DNA from: Hydrogenobacter thermophilus TK-6
Lineage (GTDB): Bacteria > Aquificota > Aquificia > Aquificales > Aquificaceae
Assembly (NCBI RefSeq): GCF_000010785.1
Contig: NC_013799.1
Span: 1,054,001 to 1,118,000 of the forward strand
DNA length: 64,000 nt
Reading direction: 5' to 3'
The notes under the pieces were generated by a model. The model saw only the letters and a list, made by a program, of their open reading frames with translations, had not been told where the DNA came from and ran no database searches. Each line of letters starts with the position of its first letter. Position 1 is the stretch's first letter. Position numbers and translations under genes: made by a program. Shown here one piece after another: positions 43,561 to 51,034 of the stretch.

Positions 43561-44958
43561 TTAGTGCCTCTTTGCCCAAGTTAATGGACCAAAATGAACT
43601 TCCATAGCTGACTGACCTATAGCTTCCGAGAGAGATGGGTGTGCATACATGGATTTGGAGAGAAACTCCACATCTTTGCCTGCCTTCATAAGATGCACCA
43701 CCTGATGTATAAGCTCACCTGCATAAGGTCCAAGTATGTGGCAACCCAGAATACCCCCATTCTCCGCATCCACCACAAGCCTCACAAAACCTTCGTTCTC
43801 CCCGTCATCCATAGCCTTTGGATTTGGCACAAAAGACACCACACCTACCTTGACCTCATAACCCATCTCCTCCGCTTGCTCCTCTGTGAGTCCCACCGAT
43901 GCTATCTCGTACGCAGAGTATATAATCTTAGGAACTATCCTTTCGTCCCTTTTGAGGTCCCTATCACCCAGCATGTGGCTCACCGCCACCCTACCCTCAT
44001 ACATGGACTTGTGGGCAAGCATAAGCGGAGAAGTTATATCACCACAGGCGTATATGTTTTCTACACATGTCTGGCAATACTCATTGACTAATAAAAACCC
44101 TCTCTGGTCTTTTTTTATACCAACATTCTCAAGCCCTATCCCTTCCGTGTTGGGCTTTCTTCCCACCCCAAGTAGCACAGCATCCACTATAACCTCCGAA
44201 CCATCAGAAAGCTTTATATTTAAGCTTTCCCCCTTCCTTTCCCAACTCTCAACAGATGTTTTTAGCCTTATGTCAACGCCAAGCCTTTTTAACTTTCTTG
44301 CCAAGTACCTGGAAGACTCCTCTGGTATGTCATTGGACGGCAAAAGCCTATCCTTTATCTCTACCAGAACCACATCACACCCATACATTTTGAATATGTA
44401 TGCAAACTCAACACCCACAGCTCCGCCCCCTACGATCAGCATCCTTTTGGGAAAGCTCTCCAGGTTCCATATCTGGTCCGTGTCGTATATATACCTACCA
44501 TCAGGCACCAAGTTGCCCAAGCTGGTTGTCGAAGAACCTGTAGCAAGAAGAATAAAGCCAGTCTTTAGCTCTATATCCTCACCCTCCACATAAACAGTCC
44601 TTTCATCTTTGATAACTCCCCTTCCGTAAAAAATAGGTATCTTAAGTTGCTGTGCAAACTTCTTAAAACCCTCTCTTATGCTCACCACCACATGATCCCT
44701 TCCTTCTCTGAGCTTCTTCATGTCCAGGTCATAACCCTTGGGAAGTATTCCGTAGCTTGGCATCTTTTGGAACTTTTCTAGAAGGTAAGCTCCGTGCCTC
44801 ATGTATTTGGAAGGAATACACCCTCTATTTAGGCAATTTCCACCAACGCTTTCGGGAGAAAGCTCCACTAAAGCCACCTTCATACCTCTCCTGTGAGCAT
44901 AAAGACCAGCCTCATAACCGCCACTTCCAGCCCCAACTATAACAAGGTCAAACCTCAT
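43561..44958 (-). CDS. lpd: Dihydrolipoamide dehydrogenase-type flavoprotein
   Basis: The 465-residue protein has the FAD fold VIVGAGSGGYEAGLYA, the redox pair GGNCLNRGCIPSK, the NAD fold LIVGGGAVGVEFA, YACGDITSPLM and the C-terminal catalytic HAHPSLSEAIGQ. It reoxidises dihydrolipoyl groups. No E1/E2 or lipoyl carrier gene is adjacent, so its complex is unknown. A decayed fragment of a different lpd copy is at 53.9-54.1 kb. Confidence 0.93.
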   Translation of the reverse strand: MRFDLVIVGAGSGGYEAGLYAHRRGMKVALVELSPESVGGNCLNRGCIPSKYMRHGAYLLEKFQKMPSYGILPKGYDLDMKKLREGRDHVVVSIREGFKKFAQQLKIPIFYGRGVIKDERTVYVEGEDIELKTGFILLATGSSTTSLGNLVPDGRYIYDTDQIWNLESFPKRMLIVGGGAVGVEFAYIFKMYGCDVVLVEIKDRLLPSNDIPEESSRYLARKLKRLGVDIRLKTSVESWERKGESLNIKLSDGSEVIVDAVLLGVGRKPNTEGIGLENVGIKKDQRGFLLVNEYCQTCVENIYACGDITSPLMLAHKSMYEGRVAVSHMLGDRDLKRDERIVPKIIYSAYEIASVGLTEEQAEEMGYEVKVGVVSFVPNPKAMDDGENEGFVRLVVDAENGGILGCHILGPYAGELIHQVVHLMKAGKDVEFLSKSMYAHPSLSEAIGQSAMEVHFGPLTWAKRH

Positions 44959-45152
44959 CCCTTCCTTCTCCTCTCTTTATAAACTTCTTTCCTACACTCC
45001 TTTATGATACCTTTGTATTTGTAATATACAGACGGTACCCTTACAGGAAGCCCATAATACCTTTCTAGCAAAAGCATTATATCCTCCACTGTTAAATATT
45101 TGTGATTCCTTATAAGAGACTTTATATACTTCACTATACGGGTTTCCTTCAT
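44955..45152 (-). CDS. Small basic helical protein of unknown function
   Basis: The 65-residue protein is rich in Lys, Arg and Tyr with a predicted helix-turn-helix-like pattern (YLTVEDIMLLLERYYGL); not recognised. It overlaps lpd by 4 bases and is probably cotranscribed with it. Confidence 0.55.
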   Translation of the reverse strand: MKETRIVKYIKSLIRNHKYLTVEDIMLLLERYYGLPVRVPSVYYKYKGIIKECRKEVYKERRRKG

Positions 45153-45211
45153 CAGGACTTTTATTATACTTTAGTGTGTTTAATATCTCCAGAGCATTAC
45201 CCGCCAGTGCC

Positions 45212-45668
45212 AGCGTGTTTAAAAAATCCCAAAGCGTTGATTAACAACACTTTGCCCGCCCGCCCATACTGACAGCGAGCTAACCCTGTTTGTTCCTTCC
45301 AGAGGCTCTGACACTCTCTCTGACTCACAGGCTTCCCTTTATGCGTCTTCTTTATAGCTTCTCAAATAACTCTCTTCCTCTAATAGCTTAAAGGTTTCTT
45401 GGAGCTCTTTTGTGATGGTGTTGAAGGTGTGTAAGGACTTTGGGTTATTACTCTCCAGCAGTCTATTGTAAGCGTATCTTACTGCTGAAGATTGGACTCT
45501 CATAATGTCAAGGAGTTTCTTTTTGTCTTTTTTATCAAGTATTAGCTTGCATTGAAGGGTTAGCATGCGGAGTATTGTAAAACTAAACTTACTGTGCGGA
45601 AAGCTCTTGGAGGCGTGTTAGCTTTCAAGCTGTTGATATACAAGAATTTAAGGATTTTTAAACAGGCT
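45212..45668. mobile_element. Decayed insertion sequence with TnpB fragment, left boundary of the PQQ segment
   Basis: The left end AGCGTGTTTAAAAAATCC and the right end, read inward, AGCCTGTTTAAAAATCC form an imperfect inverted repeat. A transposase fragment lies inside. The element ends 10 bases before the first pqqA promoter. The same end sequence bounds the remnant at 52974-53286. The exact borders are judged by eye. Confidence 0.6.
45339..45566 (-). pseudogene. N-terminal fragment of IS605 OrfB/TnpB-type protein
   Basis: The 75 residues start MLTLQCKLILDKKDKKKLLD and continue with VQSSAVRYAYNRLLE, the standard N-terminus of TnpB-like transposon proteins of about 350-400 residues. The frame stops early and no RuvC domain follows, so it is a broken remnant. 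Confidence 0.75.
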
Positions 45669-45678
45669 CCCAAAGAAC

Positions 45679-45707
45679 TTGACATAAAAATTCCAAGTCG
45701 TTATAAT
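45679..45707 (+). promoter_or_regulatory. Consensus sigma-70 promoter P1 upstream of pqqA
   Basis: TTGACA (45679-45684), a 17-base spacer and TATAAT (45702-45707) match the consensus exactly and point to pqqA, about 118 bases downstream of the -10. It begins 10 bases after the insertion sequence end. Confidence 0.85.
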
Positions 45708-45741
45708 TTTCAATAAAAGAATGTTTAAGGATGTTTATGAT

Positions 45742-45757
45742 TGTGATCATAATCACT
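45742..45757. promoter_or_regulatory. CRP/FNR-family operator upstream of pqqA
   Basis: TGTGA-TCATAA-TCACT matches the CRP half-sites TGTGA/TCACA with a 6-base spacer, inside a larger imperfect palindrome TGATTGTGATCATAATCA. It directly abuts the P2 -35 box, giving a centre near -43 relative to the expected start, a typical class-II activator position. Confidence 0.65.
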
Positions 45758-45787
45758 TGACAAAATACTTTCTTTAATTATTATTAC
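45757..45787 (+). promoter_or_regulatory. Second pqqA promoter P2
   Basis: TTGACA at 45757-45762 is followed 18-19 bases later by an AT-rich TTATTA/TATTAC -10. It lies 38-68 bases before the pqqA start. The weaker -10 suits an activator-dependent promoter with the abutting CRP-like site. Confidence 0.55.
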
Positions 45788-45824
45788 TAATTAAAACTTA
45801 ATATCTTTAAAGGAGGTGATAGCC

Positions 45825-45908
45825 ATGAGGAGAGAGTGGCGCAAACCCACCCTCAAGAAGGTAAGCGTTGGCTCAGAGTACAGCGCTTACTCTATGGTCA
45901 AAGTATAA
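45825..45908 (+). CDS. pqqA: PqqA, PQQ precursor peptide
   Basis: The 27-residue peptide MRREWRKPTLKKVSVG continues with SEYSAYSMVKV. The E-x3-Y pair (Glu18, Tyr22) that PqqE crosslinks is present as E-Y-S-A-Y, with a second Tyr at position 19. The AAAGGAGGTGAT ribosome site (45809-45820) is a full anti-Shine-Dalgarno match. It precedes pqqC, pqqE and pqqB, which makes the call firm. The N-terminal half is more basic than in proteobacterial PqqA. Confidence 0.92.
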   Translation: MRREWRKPTLKKVSVGSEYSAYSMVKV

Positions 45909-45923
45909 GTATCTTTCTTCTAT

Positions 45924-45952
45924 CCCGCATGTCCAAAAGAGGGGCATGCGGG
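45924..45952 (+). terminator. Hairpin between pqqA and pqqC (attenuator or stabiliser)
   Basis: CCCGCATG (45924-45931) pairs perfectly with CATGCGGG (45945-45952) around a 13-base loop. Only CTTGTT follows, so it may be a weak terminator or an RNA stability stem that lets the peptide gene be expressed above the enzyme genes. Confidence 0.55.
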
Positions 45953-45977
45953 CTTGTTAAGCTTAAGGAGGTGTGCT

Positions 45978-46673
45978 GTGTCTTCAAGTGATACTTTTCA
46001 AGATTTTGTAGAGGTTCTGAAGCTTGAAGGATATAAAAGGTACCATATCCATCATCCTTTTCACAGATTGATGGTAGAGGGCAAACTAACGCCAGGGCAG
46101 ATAAGGGCATGGGTGGTAAACAGGTTTTATTACCAAAGGATCTTGCCCATGAAGGATGCTGCCATCATATCCAACTGCCCCTTTCCAGAAGTAAGACGCA
46201 TATGGATAAAGAGAATACTCAACCACGATAACTATGGTATAGAGATGTGGATAAAGCTCGGTGAAGCGGTAGGTCTTAGCAGAAGTGACTTATTGGAAGG
46301 TGCCGTATTACCGGGAGTAAAACTTGCCTGTGATGCGTATCTGGATTTCTGTAAAAACAGATCGTGGCTTGAAGGAATAGCTTCTTCTCTTACAACACTT
46401 GTAGCTCCCAATGCACACATGGAAAGACTTGAACACATGAGAAAGCATTATGAGTGGATAAAACCAAATGGTTTTGAGTACTTTGAGTGGAGACTTAAAG
46501 AGGGACCAGAGGATAGTCATATGGCTCTCAATATACTTAAAGAATACATAAAGACAGAGGATGAAAAGGAAAGATGCATAGAGGCTCTCATTTTTAAAAC
46601 AGCCGTACTTTGGAACATGCTAGATGCTCTATACATGGAGTACGTAATTAATGGGAGAAGGGATTATGAATGA
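45978..46673 (+). CDS. pqqC: PqqC1, pyrroloquinoline-quinone synthase (first copy)
   Basis: The protein is 231 residues from the GTG at 45978, which has AAGGAGGTG 4 bases upstream; an earlier in-frame start is less likely. PqqC closes the ring and oxidises AHQQ to PQQ without a cofactor. Visible are YHIHHP, WVVNRFYYQ, LNHDNYGIEMW, APNAH and FEYFEWRL. By alignment with Klebsiella PqqC the residues matching H24, R50, Q54, H84, H154 (here His147), Y175, R179 and K214 are kept, while the E147 position is Thr140. Bases 46040-46267 are almost identical to pqqC2. It overlaps pqqE by 8 bases. Confidence 0.93.
   Translation: MSSSDTFQDFVEVLKLEGYKRYHIHHPFHRLMVEGKLTPGQIRAWVVNRFYYQRILPMKDAAIISNCPFPEVRRIWIKRILNHDNYGIEMWIKLGEAVGLSRSDLLEGAVLPGVKLACDAYLDFCKNRSWLEGIASSLTTLVAPNAHMERLEHMRKHYEWIKPNGFEYFEWRLKEGPEDSHMALNILKEYIKTEDEKERCIEALIFKTAVLWNMLDALYMEYVINGRRDYE
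46040..46267 (+). repeat. Gene-conversion tract, copy 1 (in pqqC1)
   Basis: These 228 bases match 47825-48052 with only two differences (A/G in the GTAGAG/GTGGAG triplet region and G/A in CCAGGGC/CCAGGAC). Sequence on both sides diverges sharply. The tract covers YHIHHP through GEAVG of PqqC. Confidence 0.92.
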
Positions 46674-47754
46674 GATAAAAGAGCCTGAAGTATTGGTAGC
46701 TGAGCTGACATATAGATGCAATATGCACTGTTGGTACTGTTACAATCCACAGGATCTCAACGAATACGCCCCTCAAAAAGAACTTACCACAGATGAATGG
46801 AGAAAAGTCATTAGAGAAGCTGCAGAACTTGGTATAATTCACATTCACATAACAGGTGGGGAACCTACAATAAGACAGGATTTACCTAATATAGTACAAG
46901 AAGCTAAAAATTGTGGGCTGTATGTTAATCTTATAACAAATATAACTCTGTACGATAAGAAATATTGGGAAGAACTTGTCAAAAAGGGAGTTGATCATGT
47001 ACAAGTTAGCTTTCAGGCACACACAAAAGATTTGAATGATCTAATTGGGGAAGTAAAGACTTATGAAAAAAAGTTAAAAATATTATCATGGCTTAAAGAA
47101 ACAGGGGTATTTTTAACTATAAATATTGTCCTTCATCGATGGAATATAGATTACATAGAGGAAGTCATCCAATTTGTTTATAATCTTGGAATACCAAGGT
47201 TTGAGATAGCCATGCTCCAATTTGGTGGATGGGATTGGAAGAATAGGCTTTCGCTTATACCGAGCAGGGAGAGTGTTGAAAGAGCTTATAGGATAGCCCA
47301 GAAGTATAAAGAAAAGTTTATGGGAGAAATGAACATAACTATGGTTGCTCTTGATATATATGAAGGCAGGCCAAAACCTTGTACTTATGGCTGGGGAAAC
47401 AAGTACATGGTAATAAATCCCATTGGAGAGGTGCTTCCATGCCATGGAGCAAAGGTTATAAAAACCTTAACCTTTGAGAATATACGAGATAAAAGCCTAT
47501 ATGAAATATGGCATAATTCAGAATCCTTTAATGCTTTTAGAGGTTTCGCATGGATGAAGGAACCCTGCAAGAGTTGTCCAGAGAAAGAAAAAGATTTTGG
47601 TGGTTGTAGATGTTTTGCATATCTATTAACAGGAATGGCAGATGCTACAGATCCAAGCTGTGAATTATCACCCCACAGGTACTTGGTGGATAAGCTTATA
47701 CAAGAAGCAAAAGAGCGCTATATGTCACCAGTAAAAAGAGGTATTATAAAATGA
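46666..47754 (+). CDS. pqqE: PqqE, radical SAM enzyme crosslinking PqqA Glu and Tyr
   Basis: The protein is 362 residues from ATG 46666. The N-terminal ELTYRCNMHCWYCYNP holds the SAM cluster C-x3-C-x2-C; ITGGEPTIR follows. The C-terminal SPASM region has CTYGW, LPCHGAK, CKSCPE, GGCRCF and the last Cys in DPSCELSPH. PqqE forms the C-C bond between Glu and Tyr of PqqA and needs the chaperone PqqD. It lies between the two pqqC genes with 8- and 4-base overlaps. AT content rises in this gene compared with flanking housekeeping genes. Confidence 0.94.
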   Translation: MNEIKEPEVLVAELTYRCNMHCWYCYNPQDLNEYAPQKELTTDEWRKVIREAAELGIIHIHITGGEPTIRQDLPNIVQEAKNCGLYVNLITNITLYDKKYWEELVKKGVDHVQVSFQAHTKDLNDLIGEVKTYEKKLKILSWLKETGVFLTINIVLHRWNIDYIEEVIQFVYNLGIPRFEIAMLQFGGWDWKNRLSLIPSRESVERAYRIAQKYKEKFMGEMNITMVALDIYEGRPKPCTYGWGNKYMVINPIGEVLPCHGAKVIKTLTFENIRDKSLYEIWHNSESFNAFRGFAWMKEPCKSCPEKEKDFGGCRCFAYLLTGMADATDPSCELSPHRYLVDKLIQEAKERYMSPVKRGIIK

Positions 47755-48470
47755 TTGAGTTAGGAAGCTCTCTTTTACCCTTCGAGGAGTTTATAAACAC
47801 CTTGAAAGATTTTGGTAAGGATAAGTACCATATCCATCATCCTTTTCACAGATTGATGGTGGAGGGCAAACTAACGCCAGGACAGATAAGGGCATGGGTG
47901 GTAAACAGGTTTTATTACCAAAGGATCTTGCCCATGAAGGATGCTGCCATCATATCCAACTGCCCCTTTCCAGAAGTAAGACGCATATGGATAAAGAGAA
48001 TACTCAACCACGATAACTATGGTATAGAGATGTGGATAAAGCTCGGTGAAGCAGTTGGACTAAATAGAGAGCAGATTGTGGAGGGAAATGTACTACCAGC
48101 GGTAAGGTTTGCCGTAGATACTTACCTTAACTTGTGTAAACATAGAAGCTGGATATATGGAGTTGCAACCACGCTTACTGAACTTTTTGCTCCTCAAGCT
48201 ATAGAGGAAAGGATAGTAGCCCTGAAAGATAAATATCCTTGGATTAAGCCAGAAGGCTTTGAGTATTTTGAGTGGAGATTGTCGCAAAAAGGAATAAGTG
48301 AAGATTTCTCAGGTACAATTAACATATTGAAAAGTCATGTTAAAAGCCCGAAAGATCAAATGGAGTGTATAGAAGCACTCTCTTTTAAGCTTGATCTTCT
48401 ATGGTCTTTACTTGATGCAGTTTATTATGAATACATTTTGAAAAATGACGGAAAAACGCCTTACGATTAA
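47751..48470 (+). CDS. pqqC: PqqC2, second PQQ synthase-like protein
   Basis: The 239-residue paralogue overlaps pqqE by ATGA. Residues from KYHIHHP through GEAVG are identical to pqqC1 at protein level. After this the two differ at about half of positions (GVATTLTELFAPQAIEERI against GIASSLTTLVAPNAHMERL). The Klebsiella H154 position is Ile151 here, while the E147 equivalent is kept (Glu144). R157, Y175, R179 and K214 equivalents are present. Loss of the conserved His suggests it may not complete the full oxidation alone. A heterodimer with PqqC1 is possible. Confidence 0.9.
   Translation: MIELGSSLLPFEEFINTLKDFGKDKYHIHHPFHRLMVEGKLTPGQIRAWVVNRFYYQRILPMKDAAIISNCPFPEVRRIWIKRILNHDNYGIEMWIKLGEAVGLNREQIVEGNVLPAVRFAVDTYLNLCKHRSWIYGVATTLTELFAPQAIEERIVALKDKYPWIKPEGFEYFEWRLSQKGISEDFSGTINILKSHVKSPKDQMECIEALSFKLDLLWSLLDAVYYEYILKNDGKTPYD
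47825..48052 (+). repeat. Gene-conversion tract, copy 2 (in pqqC2)
   Basis: This is the partner of 46040-46267, 226 of 228 bases identical, offset 1785 bases. Flanking sequence belongs to a diverged paralogue. Confidence 0.92.
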
Positions 48471-48491
48471 AGCTCTTAGGAGGCACACAAT

Positions 48492-49385
48492 ATGGAAGTT
48501 CTGTTTCTTGGAACCGCTGGGGGTGGTGGTCTTCCTCAATGGAACTGTAACTGTCCATACTGTAACAAAGCAAGAAGGGGAAGCATTCCAAAAAGGGAAG
48601 AGTGCTGTGTTGCACTGTCGGTGGATGGAAACAGTTGGATCCTTGTAGATATGCCTCCAGCTGCGGGTTCGCTGATCACAAGATATGAGGTACTTGCTCC
48701 TGCCCATGTAAGAGAGACTCCAATCGTATCTCTGTTCTTAACACATACAGATATAAATCATATGCTCGGCATGTTCACCTTTAGAGGCCCAACTACACAT
48801 ACAGATGCATATCTTACACTTTACTCAACAGAAGCTACAGAAAGGCTTCTGAGAGATTACTTTAAAGCTCACAGCATAATAAAAGTAAAATGGCACACTT
48901 TGGAGCTAAATACATGGAATGACATAGTGGATGTTCGGGGAAAAAGATTAGGCTTACAGGTATTTCCTCTCCCCATACCTGGTAAACCGCCTACCTATCA
49001 CTGGCACGAAGAAGAGGGTACATCTGTGGCACTTTTCATAAGATCCGACAAAGGAAAAAGCTTACTCTATGCTACCGTTGTAAGAACTGTAACAGAGGAG
49101 CTTAGAAAACTTATGGATGAAAGTGATTGCGTTATATTTGATGGGACCTTCTGGGAAGAAGAGGAGTTACTTAAGTATGATCCTAAAGGAAAAAGATCAA
49201 AGGAAATAGGACATATAACTGTGAAGGAAAGCCTTGACATCTTAAAAAGCTGCAAAGCAAAATATAAAATTTATACGCACATAAATAACACGAATCCCAT
49301 TAACGATCCCACTTCCCAGGAGTATATGAGTATTTTGAGTGCGGGTATTATTGTTGCTTATGACGGTATGGAACTTTCTATTTAG
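48492..49385 (+). CDS. pqqB: PqqB, metallo-beta-lactamase-fold PQQ synthesis protein
   Basis: The 297-residue protein has FLGTAGGGGLPQWNCNC with the structural zinc cysteines, LTHTDINHMLGM at the metal-binding loop, FDGTFWEEEEL, and the C-terminal HINNTNPINDP. PqqB has been implicated in hydroxylation of the PqqA-derived tyrosine. AGGAGG precedes the ATG. Confidence 0.95.
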   Translation: MEVLFLGTAGGGGLPQWNCNCPYCNKARRGSIPKREECCVALSVDGNSWILVDMPPAAGSLITRYEVLAPAHVRETPIVSLFLTHTDINHMLGMFTFRGPTTHTDAYLTLYSTEATERLLRDYFKAHSIIKVKWHTLELNTWNDIVDVRGKRLGLQVFPLPIPGKPPTYHWHEEEGTSVALFIRSDKGKSLLYATVVRTVTEELRKLMDESDCVIFDGTFWEEEELLKYDPKGKRSKEIGHITVKESLDILKSCKAKYKIYTHINNTNPINDPTSQEYMSILSAGIIVAYDGMELSI

Positions 49386-49390
49386 TTATT

Positions 49391-50569
49391 ATGAGGAAAA
49401 GCACTGCACTTTTCTTCGTAAGTTTATCTCTTTACCAAGCAAGTAACTGGTTACAAAATACTACCCTAAACTTTTATGTATATTCAAAGGCTGGATCTAC
49501 TTTAAGCGTGGGTATTGTACAGTTTTTACAGTACTTGCCACTTCTATTTTTACCTCTTTTCGGAGGTATACTTATAGACAAATTTGACAAATACAGGATG
49601 CTTTTATTTACCCAATTTACCTTAATGATTTTATCCTTCCTGCTTTACTCAGTTGCAAAGGATGATATCAATAGTACGCTGCTCAATGTATTTTGTGTAG
49701 TTGTGCCCATGGGTATTTTAAAGACCCTTGATATACCCCTAAGACAGACTGTTATGGCACACCTTGTAAGCACGGATAAGCTCAGAAATGCTACATCCTT
49801 TTACTCTACAATAGTTAATTTCTCAAGATTTATAGGTCCTTTCCTTTTTGGTATAACTGTGTCTATTTTTAGTGTAAGGTCTGGCTTCTTAATATCCGCA
49901 TTGCTTCTTATTCCCAATGTGTTTCTTCTGAGCCTCTTAAAAGAACATATAAAAAGTGGTGGTAAAACCCCCACTTCGGGTAATGTTTTTAGCGCTATAA
50001 GTTTTCTATTACAAAGGAAAGATGTGAGGAATATCTTTGTCTTTGTATTCACAGTGGGTATATTCGGATGGTTCTTCTATGTGCTATTGCCAGAATACAT
50101 TTACAAAATTTTAAATTTGCCTCCATCCGCTTATGGCTATTTAACTTCTCTGTCAGGTGTTGGTTCTGTACTTGGCTCTCTCTTACCACTGGCACTAAAA
50201 AATGTGTATGCATACACTCTTATGAAATTGGGGATACTTTTATACGCTTTTGGAACATCCCTGTGGTTTGCATCCCTTTACTTTTACCCTTTATTGGGCT
50301 TAGGTATATTCTTAAATGGCTTTGGCTTGTCTCTATTTTATGCGTGCGCAAATGCTCAAGTACAGATAGCTTCTCCTAGACATATAAAAGGAAGGATATT
50401 GAGCCTATACACATCCATCTTTATTGGCTCTCAACCCTTAAGTTTTATGATTGGAGCATTGATACATAGGTACTTAGGCATATGGATGACTCTTCTTTGC
50501 GTTATCCTTGTATGTATCATTCTTTTTGTTTTCATGAGGAGAAAAAGTCCAATAGGCACTCCTTTTTGA
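49391..50569 (+). CDS. MFS transporter in the PQQ operon (candidate PQQ exporter)
   Basis: The 392-residue protein has about 11-12 hydrophobic segments with the loop-2 motif GGILIDKFDKYRML, resembling EntS-like (MFS_3) efflux carriers. It begins 5 bases after pqqB. Since PQQ is made in the cytoplasm and used in the periplasm, an export role is attractive but is inference. The 3' end overlaps convergent pqqD by 38 bases. Confidence 0.85.
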   Translation: MRKSTALFFVSLSLYQASNWLQNTTLNFYVYSKAGSTLSVGIVQFLQYLPLLFLPLFGGILIDKFDKYRMLLFTQFTLMILSFLLYSVAKDDINSTLLNVFCVVVPMGILKTLDIPLRQTVMAHLVSTDKLRNATSFYSTIVNFSRFIGPFLFGITVSIFSVRSGFLISALLLIPNVFLLSLLKEHIKSGGKTPTSGNVFSAISFLLQRKDVRNIFVFVFTVGIFGWFFYVLLPEYIYKILNLPPSAYGYLTSLSGVGSVLGSLLPLALKNVYAYTLMKLGILLYAFGTSLWFASLYFYPLLGLGIFLNGFGLSLFYACANAQVQIASPRHIKGRILSLYTSIFIGSQPLSFMIGALIHRYLGIWMTLLCVILVCIILFVFMRRKSPIGTPF

Positions 50570-50807
50570 GTTCCATAAGGAGCTGTAGAGTATCCTCCTC
50601 AATGATTTTGGGATCACCCGTATAAACACTTTTTAATTCCTCAATAATCTCGCCGAGCTTTTTTGTTCCATCGCACCTTCTGAGTATGTCCCAAGACACA
50701 TCGTCTAATTCTATGTAGCCTTCGGGTATAAGAAGTAGCTTTCTGTTTGCTGTCTCTCGTAGCACTACACCCTTTTTCAAAATTGGTATCTTTTCATACT
50801 CTATCAT
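50532..50807 (-). CDS. pqqD: PqqD, PqqA-binding peptide chaperone
   Basis: The 91-residue protein fits the PqqD/RRE fold: [46 protein letters not shown] and a C-terminal helix. PqqD binds PqqA and presents it to PqqE. It is not with the other pqq genes: it lies on the opposite strand and its start overlaps the rpmI stop by ATGA, so it is read from the ribosomal protein transcript. Confidence 0.9.
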   Translation of the reverse strand: MIEYEKIPILKKGVVLRETANRKLLLIPEGYIELDDVSWDILRRCDGTKKLGEIIEELKSVYTGDPKIIEEDTLQLLMELKKECLLDFFSS

Positions 50808-51004
50808 TCCTTCAAAAGACCTCTTATCTTATCCTCCCAACCGCTATTTACCAGCGTGGGCTTCCTGAGTCTCCTCTTCCTATCCTTAGCCTTTTTAGTG
50901 TTGTAGTGAGAACCTCCTGCGTGCCACCTCTTTATCTTTCCTTTTGCAGTTATCTTAAACCTCTTCTTAGCGGACCTGTTGCTTTTCATCTTCACCTTAG
51001 CCAT
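50804..51004 (-). CDS. rpmI: Ribosomal protein L35
   Basis: The 66-residue basic protein has [20 protein letters not shown], then [11 protein letters not shown], as in L35. In most bacteria rpmI is followed by rplT; here pqqD follows with a 4-base overlap and rplT is not in the window. Confidence 0.97.
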   Translation of the reverse strand: MAKVKMKSNRSAKKRFKITAKGKIKRWHAGGSHYNTKKAKDRKRRLRKPTLVNSGWEDKIRGLLKE

Positions 51005-51034
51005 TAGATCTAACCTCCGTAATATAATTATAAC

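Noticed and set aside
43886-44593. Long + strand frame (235 residues) opposite lpd
   Set aside because: It is fully antisense to a gene with complete Lpd motifs, is rich in Ser, Thr and Pro as expected of a shadow frame, and has no ribosome site.
46040-48052. Simple tandem duplication of the pqqC region
   Set aside because: Only a 228-base internal block is near-identical; the rest of the genes is strongly diverged, so the duplication itself is old.
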